From Streptomyces sp. BK340 (GTDB lineage: Bacteria > Actinomycetota > Actinomycetes > Streptomycetales > Streptomycetaceae): a DNA stretch of 64,000 bases. The notes beneath the pieces are model-generated. The model searched no databases, was not told the origin of the DNA, and was given only the letters and a program-made list of their open reading frames with translations. The stretch lies in NCBI RefSeq assembly GCF_007827595.1, contig NZ_VISR01000025.1, positions 62,001-126,000 of the forward strand, written 5' to 3'. This document shows, one piece after another, positions 7,537 to 16,323 of this stretch (position 1 is its first letter; every line of letters starts with the position of its first letter). A program made the translations under genes and the position numbers.

Positions 7537-9861
7537 ATGTCGGACGAGCACGCACCTGTCCTGCTGCCGGGCGGAGGCTGGCGGCTGTGGGAACAGTTCG
7601 CGCTGCGAGGCCCGGGCTTCCCCGCCGACGGCGTCCTGCGCCTCGCCCCGCCCGGACTGGCCGAGGCCGCCGACAAGTTCGGCCCCGACACGGATCTGTC
7701 CGGCACCGAGTGGCAGGCCTTCGCCCAGGACGTCTCCGAGGCCGCCGTACGCACCGCCCGCCACCTGCAGGAGATCGCCGCCCAGCCCCGCTTCCAGGCG
7801 GCCCTGGCCTGGCAGAACCCGGCCGTGCTGCGTACCGGTATCGCCCCGTTCCTGCGCTGGACGCCGACGGCCGAGGGCCGTAGCAGCATGCCGCGGCAGC
7901 GGGAGGAGCTGGTCGCCCACTACTGGCAGCGGTTCTGCGTGAAGAACGACACCATCGGCTTCTTCGGCCCGGTCGGCTGGGGCCGCTGGGACCTGTCCGG
8001 CCCGCAGGCCGTCACCGTCGACCCCGGGCAGGGCTTCCTCGCCGCGTCGGAGGTGTACTTCTCCGGCTGGGCGATCGACGCCCTCGCGAAGGTGCTGGCC
8101 GAGGACCGGGACCTGATGCGCTGGATCCCGCCCCGCCGGGTGTCCTTCGTACGCGGCGCGGACGGCGCGGTGCGGGTGCCGGGACGGCCGGCCCAGCAGA
8201 TCGGCGCCGCCGAGCTGGCCGTGCTGGAACTGTGCGACGGCACCCGCCACCCGGACGCGATCGCCGGCGCCCTGGGCATCGATCCGGGCGAGGCGGCCCG
8301 GATCGTGGGCGAACTGGTCTCCCGCCGCTGGGTGCACTGGAAGCTGGAGGTCCCCGCCGCCACCCACCCCGACCGCGCCCTGCGCCGCATCCTGGAGCGC
8401 GTACCCGACGAGGCGGCCCGCGACCGGGCGCTCGCCAGGCTCGCCGTGCTGGAACGCGGGCGGGACGCCGTACGGGACGCCCGTGCCGACGCCACCGCGC
8501 TGACCGCGGCGATCGGCGCCCTGGAAGCCGACTTCGCCGCGCTCACCGACAGCGAGGCCCAGCGCGCCAAGGGCGAACGCACCGCGCCCTGCCGGGGGTT
8601 GGTGTACTCCGACGCCCGCCGGGCGGCGACCGCCACGGCCGGCGCCGGACTCCTCGCCCATCTGGAGCCGCTCCAGCTGTGCCTGACCGCCGCCCGCTGG
8701 ATGACCAACCGCTTCGCCGACGCCATCCGGACCCGCCTGCGCACCGTCCACGACCGGCTGCACGCCGACGGCGCGCCCGTGGACCTCGCCTCCCTGTGGC
8801 TGCACACCCTGCCCTCCCCGCACCCGGACGCCGGCGACCTCATCGACACTGTCCAGGCCGAACTGCGCGCCAAGTGGTCGAGGGTCCTCGACCTGCCGCC
8901 GGGGGCGCGCCGGGTCCGGCTGTCCACGGCGGAGCTGGCCGAGCGGGTGCGGCAGGAGTTCGACGAACCGGGCGACGGCTGGTCGCTGGCCCGGTACATC
9001 AGCCCCGACGTCCTGGTGATGGCCGAGGACGACGAGGCCCTCGCGCGCGGCGACACCGAACTGGTCCTGGGGGAGATGCACTGCGCGCTGAACACGATGG
9101 GTGCCTCCCTGTTCGTGTACCAGCACCCCGACCGGGACGTGCTCCTCGCCGAGACCAGCCGCGACTTCCCCGGCCCGCGCCTGCTGCCCGTGCTGCCGAA
9201 GGAACTGCCCCTGAAGTGGTCCTCGCGCAGCCGCCCCGCCCTGGACCGGCCCGAGGACCACTACGTCGCCCTCGTCGACCAGACCGGCGACCCGCACCGG
9301 CCCCGCACCGTGCTCGGCGCGGACGTCACCGTCGAGGACCGGGCCGGCCGGCTCACCGCCGTCCTGCCCGACGGCACGGCGTACGACCTCCTCGACGTGT
9401 ACGCCAACACGCTCACCCAGCGCGTCATGGACCGTTTCACCCTGCGCCCGGAGGGCGAGCACACCCCGCGTATCACCGTCGACCGCATGACCGTGGCCCG
9501 TGAGACCTGGCAACTCCCCGTCTCCGGAGTGGACTTCGCCGACGAGAAGGCGGAGGCCACCCGCTTCGTCCGCGCCCGGCACTGGCAGCGCCGGCATGAA
9601 CTGCCCCGGTTCGTCTTCGTCGTCTCCCCGGCCGAACCCCGTCCGTTCTACGTCGACTTCGACAGCCCCGTCTACGTCACCATCCTCGCCAAGGCGGCCC
9701 GCAGGCTCGCCCGCAAGGACCCCGGGGCCCGGCTCAAGGTCAGCGAGATGCTGCCCACCCCGGAACAGGCCTGGCTCACCGACGACGAGGGCCGCCGCTA
9801 CACCTCCGAACTCCGTTTCGTGGCCGTCGACCAGACCGTCGTAGGCACCGGGGAGGCGTGA
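7537..9861 (+). CDS. Short LanB-like protein 1 (lantibiotic dehydratase N-domain only, 774 aa)
   Basis: Belongs to the lantibiotic dehydratase family (Lant_dehydr_N), whose N-terminal part uses aminoacyl-tRNA to modify a peptide. Seen: LRTGIAPFLRWTPTAEGRSS near residues 104-125, then FCVKNDTIGFFGPVGWGRW near 132-150, and a C-terminal PRFVFVVSPAEPRPFYVDF with ITILAKAARRL-like ending. Full LanB enzymes are about 1000 residues with a SpaB_C elimination domain; here translation stops where that domain should start. This is the layout of PEARL enzymes, which ligate an amino acid to a peptide C-terminus. ATG is 9 bp after GGAAGGAG. The stop overlaps the start of the adenylation gene (TGATG). A paralogue lies at 12850-15153. 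Confidence 0.88.
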   Translation: MSDEHAPVLLPGGGWRLWEQFALRGPGFPADGVLRLAPPGLAEAADKFGPDTDLSGTEWQAFAQDVSEAAVRTARHLQEIAAQPRFQAALAWQNPAVLRTGIAPFLRWTPTAEGRSSMPRQREELVAHYWQRFCVKNDTIGFFGPVGWGRWDLSGPQAVTVDPGQGFLAASEVYFSGWAIDALAKVLAEDRDLMRWIPPRRVSFVRGADGAVRVPGRPAQQIGAAELAVLELCDGTRHPDAIAGALGIDPGEAARIVGELVSRRWVHWKLEVPAATHPDRALRRILERVPDEAARDRALARLAVLERGRDAVRDARADATALTAAIGALEADFAALTDSEAQRAKGERTAPCRGLVYSDARRAATATAGAGLLAHLEPLQLCLTAARWMTNRFADAIRTRLRTVHDRLHADGAPVDLASLWLHTLPSPHPDAGDLIDTVQAELRAKWSRVLDLPPGARRVRLSTAELAERVRQEFDEPGDGWSLARYISPDVLVMAEDDEALARGDTELVLGEMHCALNTMGASLFVYQHPDRDVLLAETSRDFPGPRLLPVLPKELPLKWSSRSRPALDRPEDHYVALVDQTGDPHRPRTVLGADVTVEDRAGRLTAVLPDGTAYDLLDVYANTLTQRVMDRFTLRPEGEHTPRITVDRMTVARETWQLPVSGVDFADEKAEATRFVRARHWQRRHELPRFVFVVSPAEPRPFYVDFDSPVYVTILAKAARRLARKDPGARLKVSEMLPTPEQAWLTDDEGRRYTSELRFVAVDQTVVGTGEA

Positions 9862-11465
9862 TGCGGACCGTAGCCGACGACATCGACGCCCATGCCCGGC
9901 GTCACCCGCGGCGGATCGCGCTCACCACGCCGTCCGGTGACGTGCCCTACGCCCGACTCGCCCAGCACATCGAGGAGACGGCCCGGATCCTGCGGGCCCA
10001 CGGCGTCGGCCCGGAGACGGTGTGCGCCGTGGCCGTCGGGCACGGCACCCGGGCGGTGGCGGCCATGGCCGCGGTCCTGCGCTGCGGGGCGGCCTTCCTG
10101 ACGCTCGACGTCGGGCAACCGCGCGACCGGCTGGCCGCGTTCACCCGCAGCGCGGACGCCACCCTGCTGCTGACCACCTCCGGCCTGGCCCCCGCCCTGG
10201 GCCTGCGGATGCCGACCGTCCTCCTCGACCAGCCGCACCCGGTGCCCCCGGACCACACACCGCCCGGCCCCGTCGACCCCCGTGCTCTCGCCTACGTCAG
10301 CCACACCTCGGGCAGTACCGGGGAGCCGAGTGCCGTACTGGTCGAACACCGCGCCCTGGACGCCTACTTGCGCGACACGGCCTCCGCGTTCGGCCTGGAC
10401 GAGGACACGGTGGCCCTGCAGACGGCACCCCTCGGGTACGACGCCTCGATCCGGGACACCTTCGCCCCGCTGCTCGCCGGCGCCCGCCTGGTGATCGTCG
10501 ACCGGGCCCGGCTGCTGCGCCCCGAGGAGTTCGTCCGCACCGTCCGCGAGCACGGCATCACCGCCGTGCTGAGCACCACCCCCTCCTTCCTGTCCCACCT
10601 GCTGGGGCAGCAGGGGCCGGGCGAACCGCTGGCGGGCGTCGGCCTGGTGGCGTCCAGCGGGGAATCGCTGCGGCCCTTCCTCGCCGCGGGCGGCCGCTCC
10701 CTCGTGCCCGGCTCGCTGGTCAACCAGTACGGCCCGACCGAGTGCACGATGACGACCACCCGGTACGCCGTTCCCGCCCGGCCCGACCCGTCCGCCGACC
10801 CGGTGGGCACGCCCCGCGCCGGAGCCGTGATCCGGATCCTGGACGCCGGCCTCGCGCCCGTTGCCGACGGAGCGGTGGGCGACGTGTACATCGGCGGAGC
10901 GGGCCTGGCCCGTGGCTACGGCGGGCGGCCGGCCCGTACGGCGGAGTGCTTCGTGCCCGACCCCTACGGTCCGCCCGGCGCCCGCCTCTACCGCACCGGC
11001 GACCTGGGTCGGTGGGGACCCGAGGGCCTGCACTACGCCGGCCGCACCGACCGGCAGGTGAAGATACGCGGCTACCGCGTCGACCCGGCCGAGATCGAGG
11101 GCGCGCTGCTGGCCCACCCGGCGGTCACCGGAGCCGTGGTCACGCCCCACACCGACGACCGGGGCCGCGCGTATCTCCTCGCCCATGTCACGGGCGAGCT
11201 GACCGGCACGACGGACACCGCGCTGCGCGCCCATCTCGCCCGTCTGCTGCCGCCGCACCTGATGCCCCGTCGCTTCGCACGACTCGACACGCTGCCCACC
11301 ACACGAGGCGGCAAGGCGGACCGCAGGTTCCTTGCCGACACGGGGAGTGCGGGGAGGGCTGGGAGTGCTGGGAGTGCGGGGAGGGCTGGGAGTGCGGGGA
11401 GTGCGGGGAGTGCGGGGAGTGCGGGGCGAGTCGGGAGCGTCCGGCGAGTCGGGAGCGCCGGATGA
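9861..11465 (+). CDS. Free-standing NRPS adenylation domain (534 aa)
   Basis: Activates an amino acid as its AMP ester and presumably loads the carrier protein at 12505-12753. Core motifs: A3 SHTSGSTGEPSAVLV (the usual PKG lysine is replaced by Ser), A4 GYDASIRDTF, A5 NQYGPTECTMTT, A7 YRTGDLGRW, A8 RTDRQVKIRGYRVDPAEIEG and A10 TRGGKADRRFL with the catalytic Lys. The Asp of YDAS suggests an alpha-amino acid substrate; the residues equivalent to 235, 236 and 239 read D, A and R. No condensation or carrier domain is fused. The last 39 residues are a low-complexity Ser/Arg-Ala-Gly repeat. The start overlaps the LanB1 stop, and the stop overlaps the next start. Confidence 0.9.
   Translation: MRTVADDIDAHARRHPRRIALTTPSGDVPYARLAQHIEETARILRAHGVGPETVCAVAVGHGTRAVAAMAAVLRCGAAFLTLDVGQPRDRLAAFTRSADATLLLTTSGLAPALGLRMPTVLLDQPHPVPPDHTPPGPVDPRALAYVSHTSGSTGEPSAVLVEHRALDAYLRDTASAFGLDEDTVALQTAPLGYDASIRDTFAPLLAGARLVIVDRARLLRPEEFVRTVREHGITAVLSTTPSFLSHLLGQQGPGEPLAGVGLVASSGESLRPFLAAGGRSLVPGSLVNQYGPTECTMTTTRYAVPARPDPSADPVGTPRAGAVIRILDAGLAPVADGAVGDVYIGGAGLARGYGGRPARTAECFVPDPYGPPGARLYRTGDLGRWGPEGLHYAGRTDRQVKIRGYRVDPAEIEGALLAHPAVTGAVVTPHTDDRGRAYLLAHVTGELTGTTDTALRAHLARLLPPHLMPRRFARLDTLPTTRGGKADRRFLADTGSAGRAGSAGSAGRAGSAGSAGSAGSAGRVGSVRRVGSAG
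11346..11462 (+). repeat. 9-bp minisatellite encoding an (S/R)-A-G tail
   Basis: Thirteen in-frame copies of a 9-bp unit close to AGTGCGGGG form the 3' end of the adenylation gene and encode Ser-Ala-Gly or Arg-Ala-Gly triplets, ending with Arg-Val-Gly variants. The array follows the A10 motif directly and reaches the stop codon, so it is a dispensable-looking C-terminal tail. Copy number may vary between strains. Confidence 0.8.
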
Positions 11466-12508
11466 CCGCCACCGACGTGCGCCAGGGGGAGGCCGTCCGC
11501 CGCCCGGCATCGGCCGAGGTGGGCTCCGCCCTCCCCGCCCGGCCCCCCGGCCCCGCCACCCCGGCCCTCGGCCCGGCCGACCTGCGTGCCGCCGCCGAGC
11601 GCATCGCCCCGTACGTCCTCCGCACCCCCTTGCTGCCCGGCCCGGCGACGGCGGTGGACGGCCCGCGTCTGCGGCTGAAGGCCGAACACCTCCAGCCCGC
11701 CGGCTCGTTCAAGGTGCGCGGCGCCGCCAACGCCGTCCTCGCGCTGGGTGCCGACCGGGTCGTCACCGGATCCTCCGGCAACCACGGCATCGCGCTGGCC
11801 CGGCTCGCCCGCACGCTCGGCATCCGGCTGACGGTGGTCCTGGCGGCGGGCGCGGCTCCCGCGAAGGCCGCCGCCATCCGGGCCCTGGGTGCCCAGACCG
11901 TGCGGGTGGGCGGCGGGGTGGCCGAGCGGGAGGAACGCGCCCGCGCCCTGGCCGGGGAGCAGGATGCCGTCCTCATCCCCTCCTCCGACCACCCGCTGGT
12001 CGTCGCCGGACAGGGCACGGTCGGCGCGGAAGTGCTCGCCGACGCCCACGACACCCGGACGGTCTATGTCCCGGCGGGCGGCGGCGGACTCCTCGCGGGA
12101 GTCTGCCTCGCCGCCGCCGACCACCCGGTGCGTGTGGTCGGCGTCGAGCCGGCGGCCACCCCTCGCTACGCCCGTTCCCTGGCCGCGGGCCATCCGGTCC
12201 AGCTGGCACCCAGCACCACCGTGGCGGACGGGCTGCGCGGACAGCGCCCCGGATCCGTTCCCTATCCGATCATCCGAGACCGCGTCGACGACCTGATCGC
12301 CGTCGGCGACGCCGAGATCCTCGCCGCCGCGGCCCTGCTGCGCAGGTACGGCATCGACGCCGAACCCAGCGGGGCGGTGGCCCTGGCCGGCGCCCTGCGC
12401 GCCGGCCGCCGCGAACGCGCCGTGGCCGTCGTCTCCGGCGGCAACACGCCCGCCCGCCTGCACGACCTGCACCTCACCCACCCTCACCCGAAGGAGCACA
12501 CGTCATGA
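11462..12508 (+). CDS. PLP-dependent threonine/serine dehydratase- or racemase-like enzyme (348 aa)
   Basis: Fold type II PLP enzyme of the IlvA/serine racemase group. The PLP lysine is in LQPAGSFKVRGAANAV (about residues 76-91), the phosphate- and substrate-binding loop is SSGNHGIALARLA, and the glycine loop is VPAGGGGLLAG; VSGGN near the C-terminus is the cofactor ring contact. There is no C-terminal regulatory ACT domain, so it is not a complete biosynthetic IlvA. Family members deaminate Thr/Ser or racemise Ser. In this operon it could supply or epimerise a Ser/Thr/2,3-diaminopropionate-type building block; which reaction is not decided by sequence. It is coupled at both ends by ATGA overlaps. 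Confidence 0.85.
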   Translation: MTATDVRQGEAVRRPASAEVGSALPARPPGPATPALGPADLRAAAERIAPYVLRTPLLPGPATAVDGPRLRLKAEHLQPAGSFKVRGAANAVLALGADRVVTGSSGNHGIALARLARTLGIRLTVVLAAGAAPAKAAAIRALGAQTVRVGGGVAEREERARALAGEQDAVLIPSSDHPLVVAGQGTVGAEVLADAHDTRTVYVPAGGGGLLAGVCLAAADHPVRVVGVEPAATPRYARSLAAGHPVQLAPSTTVADGLRGQRPGSVPYPIIRDRVDDLIAVGDAEILAAAALLRRYGIDAEPSGAVALAGALRAGRRERAVAVVSGGNTPARLHDLHLTHPHPKEHTS

Positions 12509-12753
12509 CCACGAACACCGCCACCAGCACCCTCGACCTGCTCGTCGGCATCTTCCAGGACGTCCTGGCCCTCGCCGACCTCACCGCCGACACCGACTTC
12601 TACGAGGCGGGCGGCGACTCGCTCACCGCCTTCCAGATCACCGGCCGACTCCAGGAGGCACTCGGGGTGGACCTCCCGGTCTCCCTGGTCTTCGCCTACC
12701 CCACGCCCCGCGACCTGGCCGAGGTCGTGGACACGGACTACGGCGCCGCCTGA
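12505..12753 (+). CDS. Peptidyl/acyl carrier protein (82 aa)
   Basis: Free-standing carrier with the phosphopantetheine site EAGGDSLTAFQITGRL (Ser about residue 39) and the classical four-helix length; YPTPRDLAEVVD closes the domain. Asp before Ser and the GGDS form suit an NRPS partner. It starts in an ATGA overlap with the PLP enzyme and is followed 96 bp later by LanB2. With the adenylation protein, MbtH and PPTase it makes a complete amino-acid loading set without a condensation domain. Confidence 0.92.
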   Translation: MTTNTATSTLDLLVGIFQDVLALADLTADTDFYEAGGDSLTAFQITGRLQEALGVDLPVSLVFAYPTPRDLAEVVDTDYGAA

Positions 12754-12849
12754 CGGCCCCGGGGTGCGGTCGCCGGGTCGCACCCCTCAAGGCAAGGAAG
12801 GCCGGAAAGGCCAGGACAGTCCACCCCGTTCGTCGAGGAGAGCCCTGCC

Positions 12850-15153
12850 ATGACCGAAGACCTCGTGCCGTCCCTCGGCCGCTGGCGGCTGTGGGAGCAG
12901 TTCGCCCTGCGCGGACCGGGCTTCCCCGCCGACGGTGTGCTGCGCCTCGCCCCGCCCGGACTGGCCGAGGCCGCCGACAAGTTCGCCGCCGGTGACGCCC
13001 TGGACGGCGCCCGCTGGGCGGACTTCGCCCACCTCTTCGCCGAGGGCGCCGTGGAGACCGCCCACATCCTGCAGAACATCGCCCGCGTCCCCGCCTTCCG
13101 GGAGGCGGTCGCCTGGCAGAACCCGACCGTGCTGCGTACCGGTATCGCCCCGTTCCTGCGCTGGACGCCGACGGCCGAGGGCCGTAGCAGCATGCCGCGG
13201 CAGCGGGAGGAGCTGGTCGCCCACTACTGGCAGCGGTTCTGCGTGAAGAACGACACCATCGGCTTCTTCGGCCCGGTCGGCTGGGGTCGCTGGGACCCGG
13301 GCGCACCGGGCGTCACGCTCGACACCGGGCACGGCCTGATCGCCGACTCGACCGTCTACTGGGCCAGTTGGGGAATCGACGCGCTGGCGAAGACCCTGGA
13401 CGCCGACCCCGCCCTGCGCGAGTGGATCGCACCCCGGCGCGTGCCCTTCGTCGCCCTGGACGGGGACGGGGACGGGTGCCGGGTCAGGGTGCCGGGGCGA
13501 CGCCCGGTGCCCCTCCCGGCCGACGCCGCGGCCGTCCTCGCCCGCTGCGACGGCACCCGCCCGGCCCGGCACATCGCCGCCGAACTGCCGGACACGGATG
13601 TGCCCGCCGTCCTGGACGACCTGGTCGCCCGCCGCTGGGTGGTGTGGCGGCTGGAGGTACCCGCCGACACCCACCCGGACCGCGCCCTGCGCTCCTGGCT
13701 GGCGTCCGTCGGGGCACCCGAGCCGCGCCGCCGGGGCCTCGCGGCCCTGGACCGGCTGGAGGAGGGCCGCGCCCGCGTCGCGGCGGCCCGGGACGTCGAC
13801 GAGCTGGTCGAGGCCATGACCGGCCTGGAGCGCACGTTCGTGGAGCTGACCGACACCCCCGCCGTGCGCGAGAAGTCCGCGTCGACCGCCCCGTGCCGGG
13901 CGCTGGTGTACTCCGACACACGCCGGGCAGCCACCGTCCGCATCGGCCCGGCCGTGCTCGACGCCCTGCGCCCGCTGCGGCCCCTCATGGACAGCGCCGG
14001 CTGGCTCACCTCCCGCCTCGCCGAGACGGTGACGGCCGAGGCGCAGCAGGTGTACACACGGCTGGCCGCCGAGGGTCCGGTCGACCTGGCGTCCTTCTGG
14101 TTCGCGTGCCTGCCCGTACTGCACGGCCCGGCGCGCACCGCGGCCGTCGAACTCCAGCGGGAGTTTGCCGAGCGCTGGCAGCGCGTTCTTGCCGTGCCGG
14201 CCGGGGCCCGCCGCGTGGACGTACGACTGGCCGACATCGAGGCCCGGGTCGGAGAGGAGTTCGGGACGACGGGCGGCGGCTGGACGGCCGCCCGCTATCT
14301 CAGCCCGGACGTGATGCTGGCCGCCGACGGCGCCGAGTCGGTCGCGCGCGGCGACTTCACCCTCGTCCTCGGTGAACTCCACGTCGCCGCCAACACGTTG
14401 GGCGCCTCGCTCTTCACCCACCAACACCCCGACCCGGACGAACTGCTCCGCCTCACCGACCGCGACCACCCCGGCCCGCGCCTCATGCCCCTGATCCCGA
14501 AGGAGCACCGCTCCCGCCTCTCGGCCAGGATCCGCCACACCCTCGTACGGCCCGAGGACCATCAGGTGGCCCTGGCCGACTTCACCGCGGACCCGGCCAG
14601 GCCCCGCACCGTCCGCAGCGCCGACGCCACCGTGGAGGAGCGCGACGGCGGACTCGTCGTCCGGCTCCCGGACGGCTCGGCATTCCCTGCGACGGACGTC
14701 TTCTCCCACGTCCTGACGACCTTGGCGATGGACCTGTTCCGGATCCTCCCGGACAGGGACCACCACTCGCCCCGGGTGAGCGTGGACCGCCTGGTGGTCG
14801 CCCGGGAAACCTGGCGGGTGGCCGCCGCCCGGGCGGAGTTCGCCGACGACAAGGACGAGGCCCGCCGCTTCGTCCGCGCCCGCCACTGGCGGACCGAACT
14901 GGGCCTGCCCCGCTTCGTGTTCGTCGTCTCCGCGACCGAATCCCGGCCGTTCTACGTCGACTTCGACAGCCCCGTCTACGTCACCATCCTCGCCAAGGCC
15001 CTGCGTCGCCTGGCCCGCAAGGACCCGGAAGGCACCGTCACGATCACCGAGATGCTGCCCACCCCCGAACAGACCTGGCTCGCCGACGACGAGGGCCGGC
15101 GCTACACCTCGGAGCTGAGGTTCGTCGCCTTCGACACCGAGCCCAGGCCGTAG
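12850..15153 (+). CDS. Short LanB-like protein 2 (767 aa)
   Basis: Paralogue of the protein at 7537-9861, again only the aminoacyl-tRNA-dependent LanB N-domain with no SpaB_C elimination domain. Shared blocks: RWRLWEQFALRGPGFPADGV at the N-terminus, APFLRWTPTAEGRSSMPRQR, KNDTIGFFGPVGWGRW, and a C-terminal PRFVFVVSATESRPFYVDF followed by YVTILAKALRRLARKDPEG. A 160-bp stretch (13127-13286) is identical to 7823-7982, while the middle thirds of the two proteins differ strongly. ATG follows GAGGAGAG. As the last large gene of the operon it may add a second, different residue. Confidence 0.88.
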   Translation: MTEDLVPSLGRWRLWEQFALRGPGFPADGVLRLAPPGLAEAADKFAAGDALDGARWADFAHLFAEGAVETAHILQNIARVPAFREAVAWQNPTVLRTGIAPFLRWTPTAEGRSSMPRQREELVAHYWQRFCVKNDTIGFFGPVGWGRWDPGAPGVTLDTGHGLIADSTVYWASWGIDALAKTLDADPALREWIAPRRVPFVALDGDGDGCRVRVPGRRPVPLPADAAAVLARCDGTRPARHIAAELPDTDVPAVLDDLVARRWVVWRLEVPADTHPDRALRSWLASVGAPEPRRRGLAALDRLEEGRARVAAARDVDELVEAMTGLERTFVELTDTPAVREKSASTAPCRALVYSDTRRAATVRIGPAVLDALRPLRPLMDSAGWLTSRLAETVTAEAQQVYTRLAAEGPVDLASFWFACLPVLHGPARTAAVELQREFAERWQRVLAVPAGARRVDVRLADIEARVGEEFGTTGGGWTAARYLSPDVMLAADGAESVARGDFTLVLGELHVAANTLGASLFTHQHPDPDELLRLTDRDHPGPRLMPLIPKEHRSRLSARIRHTLVRPEDHQVALADFTADPARPRTVRSADATVEERDGGLVVRLPDGSAFPATDVFSHVLTTLAMDLFRILPDRDHHSPRVSVDRLVVARETWRVAAARAEFADDKDEARRFVRARHWRTELGLPRFVFVVSATESRPFYVDFDSPVYVTILAKALRRLARKDPEGTVTITEMLPTPEQTWLADDEGRRYTSELRFVAFDTEPRP

Positions 15154-15188
15154 TGTTCGACCACATGCACGAGCCGGGAGGTGTCTTC

Positions 15189-15620
15189 ATGGTCGAGGAG
15201 CCGATCGACCTGATCCGCCTGGAGGACGGGGGCAACAGTGTCGTCCTGCGGGTCACCGGGAAGGAGACGGGAAGGCATCCCGGCGAAACCGACGTCCTGG
15301 CCGGGGAGTTCCAGGTCGACACAGGCTTCGTCCGTGGCAGCCTGGAGACCTGGCTCTTCCCGGAGGACCTGCGGCAGTGGCAGCAGGCCCTGGACATGCT
15401 CGACGCCGGACAGGACGCCGCGTGGCGTGAGGGCACCCGCGCCCCATGGCTGTTCATCGAACGAGTCGAGGACGACGACCGGTGCCGAGTCACGATCAGG
15501 GACGACTCGATGTCCCTGACGACAGTGACCGTGGCCGTCCCGTTGCCCGACGCCTGGTTCGACGAGGCGTACGACCGCCTCGACCGGGTCTGGAAGACCT
15601 GGCGTCTGAACGAGGACTGA
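15189..15620 (+). CDS. DUF5959-like protein (143 aa)
   Basis: Small acidic protein opening VEEPIDLIRLEDGGNSVVLRV, a pattern I associate with the streptomycete DUF5959 family of unknown function. It is about 40% charged, without signal or membrane segment. ATG at 15189 is preferred because GGGAGG lies just upstream; a GTG at 15153 overlapping the LanB2 stop would extend it by 12 residues. It directly follows LanB2 and could be co-transcribed. Whether it serves the cluster is unknown. Confidence 0.65.
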   Translation: MVEEPIDLIRLEDGGNSVVLRVTGKETGRHPGETDVLAGEFQVDTGFVRGSLETWLFPEDLRQWQQALDMLDAGQDAAWREGTRAPWLFIERVEDDDRCRVTIRDDSMSLTTVTVAVPLPDAWFDEAYDRLDRVWKTWRLNED

Positions 15621-15657
15621 GCCGGGGGCGGACGAGGCCGCCGTCACGCAGAGCGGG

Positions 15658-16290
15658 CTACCCGTGCTGCGAGGGCGGCACGGGGCCCGCGAACGGGGGC
15701 AGCTGCCGGAAGCGCTCGTCGAGGGTGGCCGTCGGCGTGATGCGGTGCAGTGCGGCTCGCACCCGGGTGAGGGGGTGGTCGGGGAAGAGCGTGTCCCACT
15801 GCTCGTCGTCGGCGACGTGAGACGGCAGTCCGCCGAACTGACCGCCGGCGGAGTACGGGTGGGGACGGAAGTAGGCCTCGGGCCCCACCTGGGCCATCAC
15901 CGTGGCCTCGCGCATCCCGGTCATCGCGCCCTCCGCGGCCTGCACCTTCAGGACCGTGCTGCAGCCGCCCTTCGGTACGGTCCACGAGCCGAGGAACACC
16001 TGCCCGTGCGGCCCGGCCGGCCGGGGCACCTTCACCAGCTGACGGACCGCCGGGACGCCGTGCACGGTGCCGGGCACCGCCTCGATGAGCCCGCCGCCGG
16101 CCTGTGCCACGCCCGCCGCGAGCCTGGTCCGCAGGTGTTCGAACTCGTGCAGCGGGGCGGGCAGATCGGGGACGAGAGGAAAGAAGTGGACCGACAGGAC
16201 GAGTCCCGCCGCATCCGTCCACACGCCGGGCTCACGCTCGGTGAAGCCGGTCAGATCCAGGCCGGTGATCGGAGTCATGGTGATCATCAT
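15658..16290 (-). CDS. Conserved hypothetical protein (210 aa)
   Basis: Soluble protein without recognised domain. The N-terminus reads ITGLDLTGFTEREPGVWTD and the middle contains FLGSWTVPKGGCSTVLKVQA and YFRPHPYSAGGQFGGLPSH. It looks like actinobacterial proteins that estimate or report membrane/secretion substrates, but I cannot name a family. An in-frame ATG 12 bp inside (MTPITGLD) is an alternative start. It ends 37 bp from the convergent DUF5959-like gene. Confidence 0.65.
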   Translation of the reverse strand: MMITMTPITGLDLTGFTEREPGVWTDAAGLVLSVHFFPLVPDLPAPLHEFEHLRTRLAAGVAQAGGGLIEAVPGTVHGVPAVRQLVKVPRPAGPHGQVFLGSWTVPKGGCSTVLKVQAAEGAMTGMREATVMAQVGPEAYFRPHPYSAGGQFGGLPSHVADDEQWDTLFPDHPLTRVRAALHRITPTATLDERFRQLPPFAGPVPPSQHG

Positions 16291-16323
16291 GCCGGGTTCG
16301 GAGGACCCGCCGGCGGCCGGGGC

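Noticed and set aside
7306..9597. Long reverse-strand frame opposite LanB1
   Set aside because: Shadow of the coding strand; composition is Gly/Val/Gln-rich and no domain is seen.
11346..11462. CRISPR-like array
   Set aside because: Units are 9 bp in tandem without spacers and are in-frame coding repeats.
7537..15153. Complete class I lanthipeptide dehydratases
   Set aside because: Both proteins end at about 770 residues, before the SpaB_C elimination domain; no gene for that domain is present nearby.
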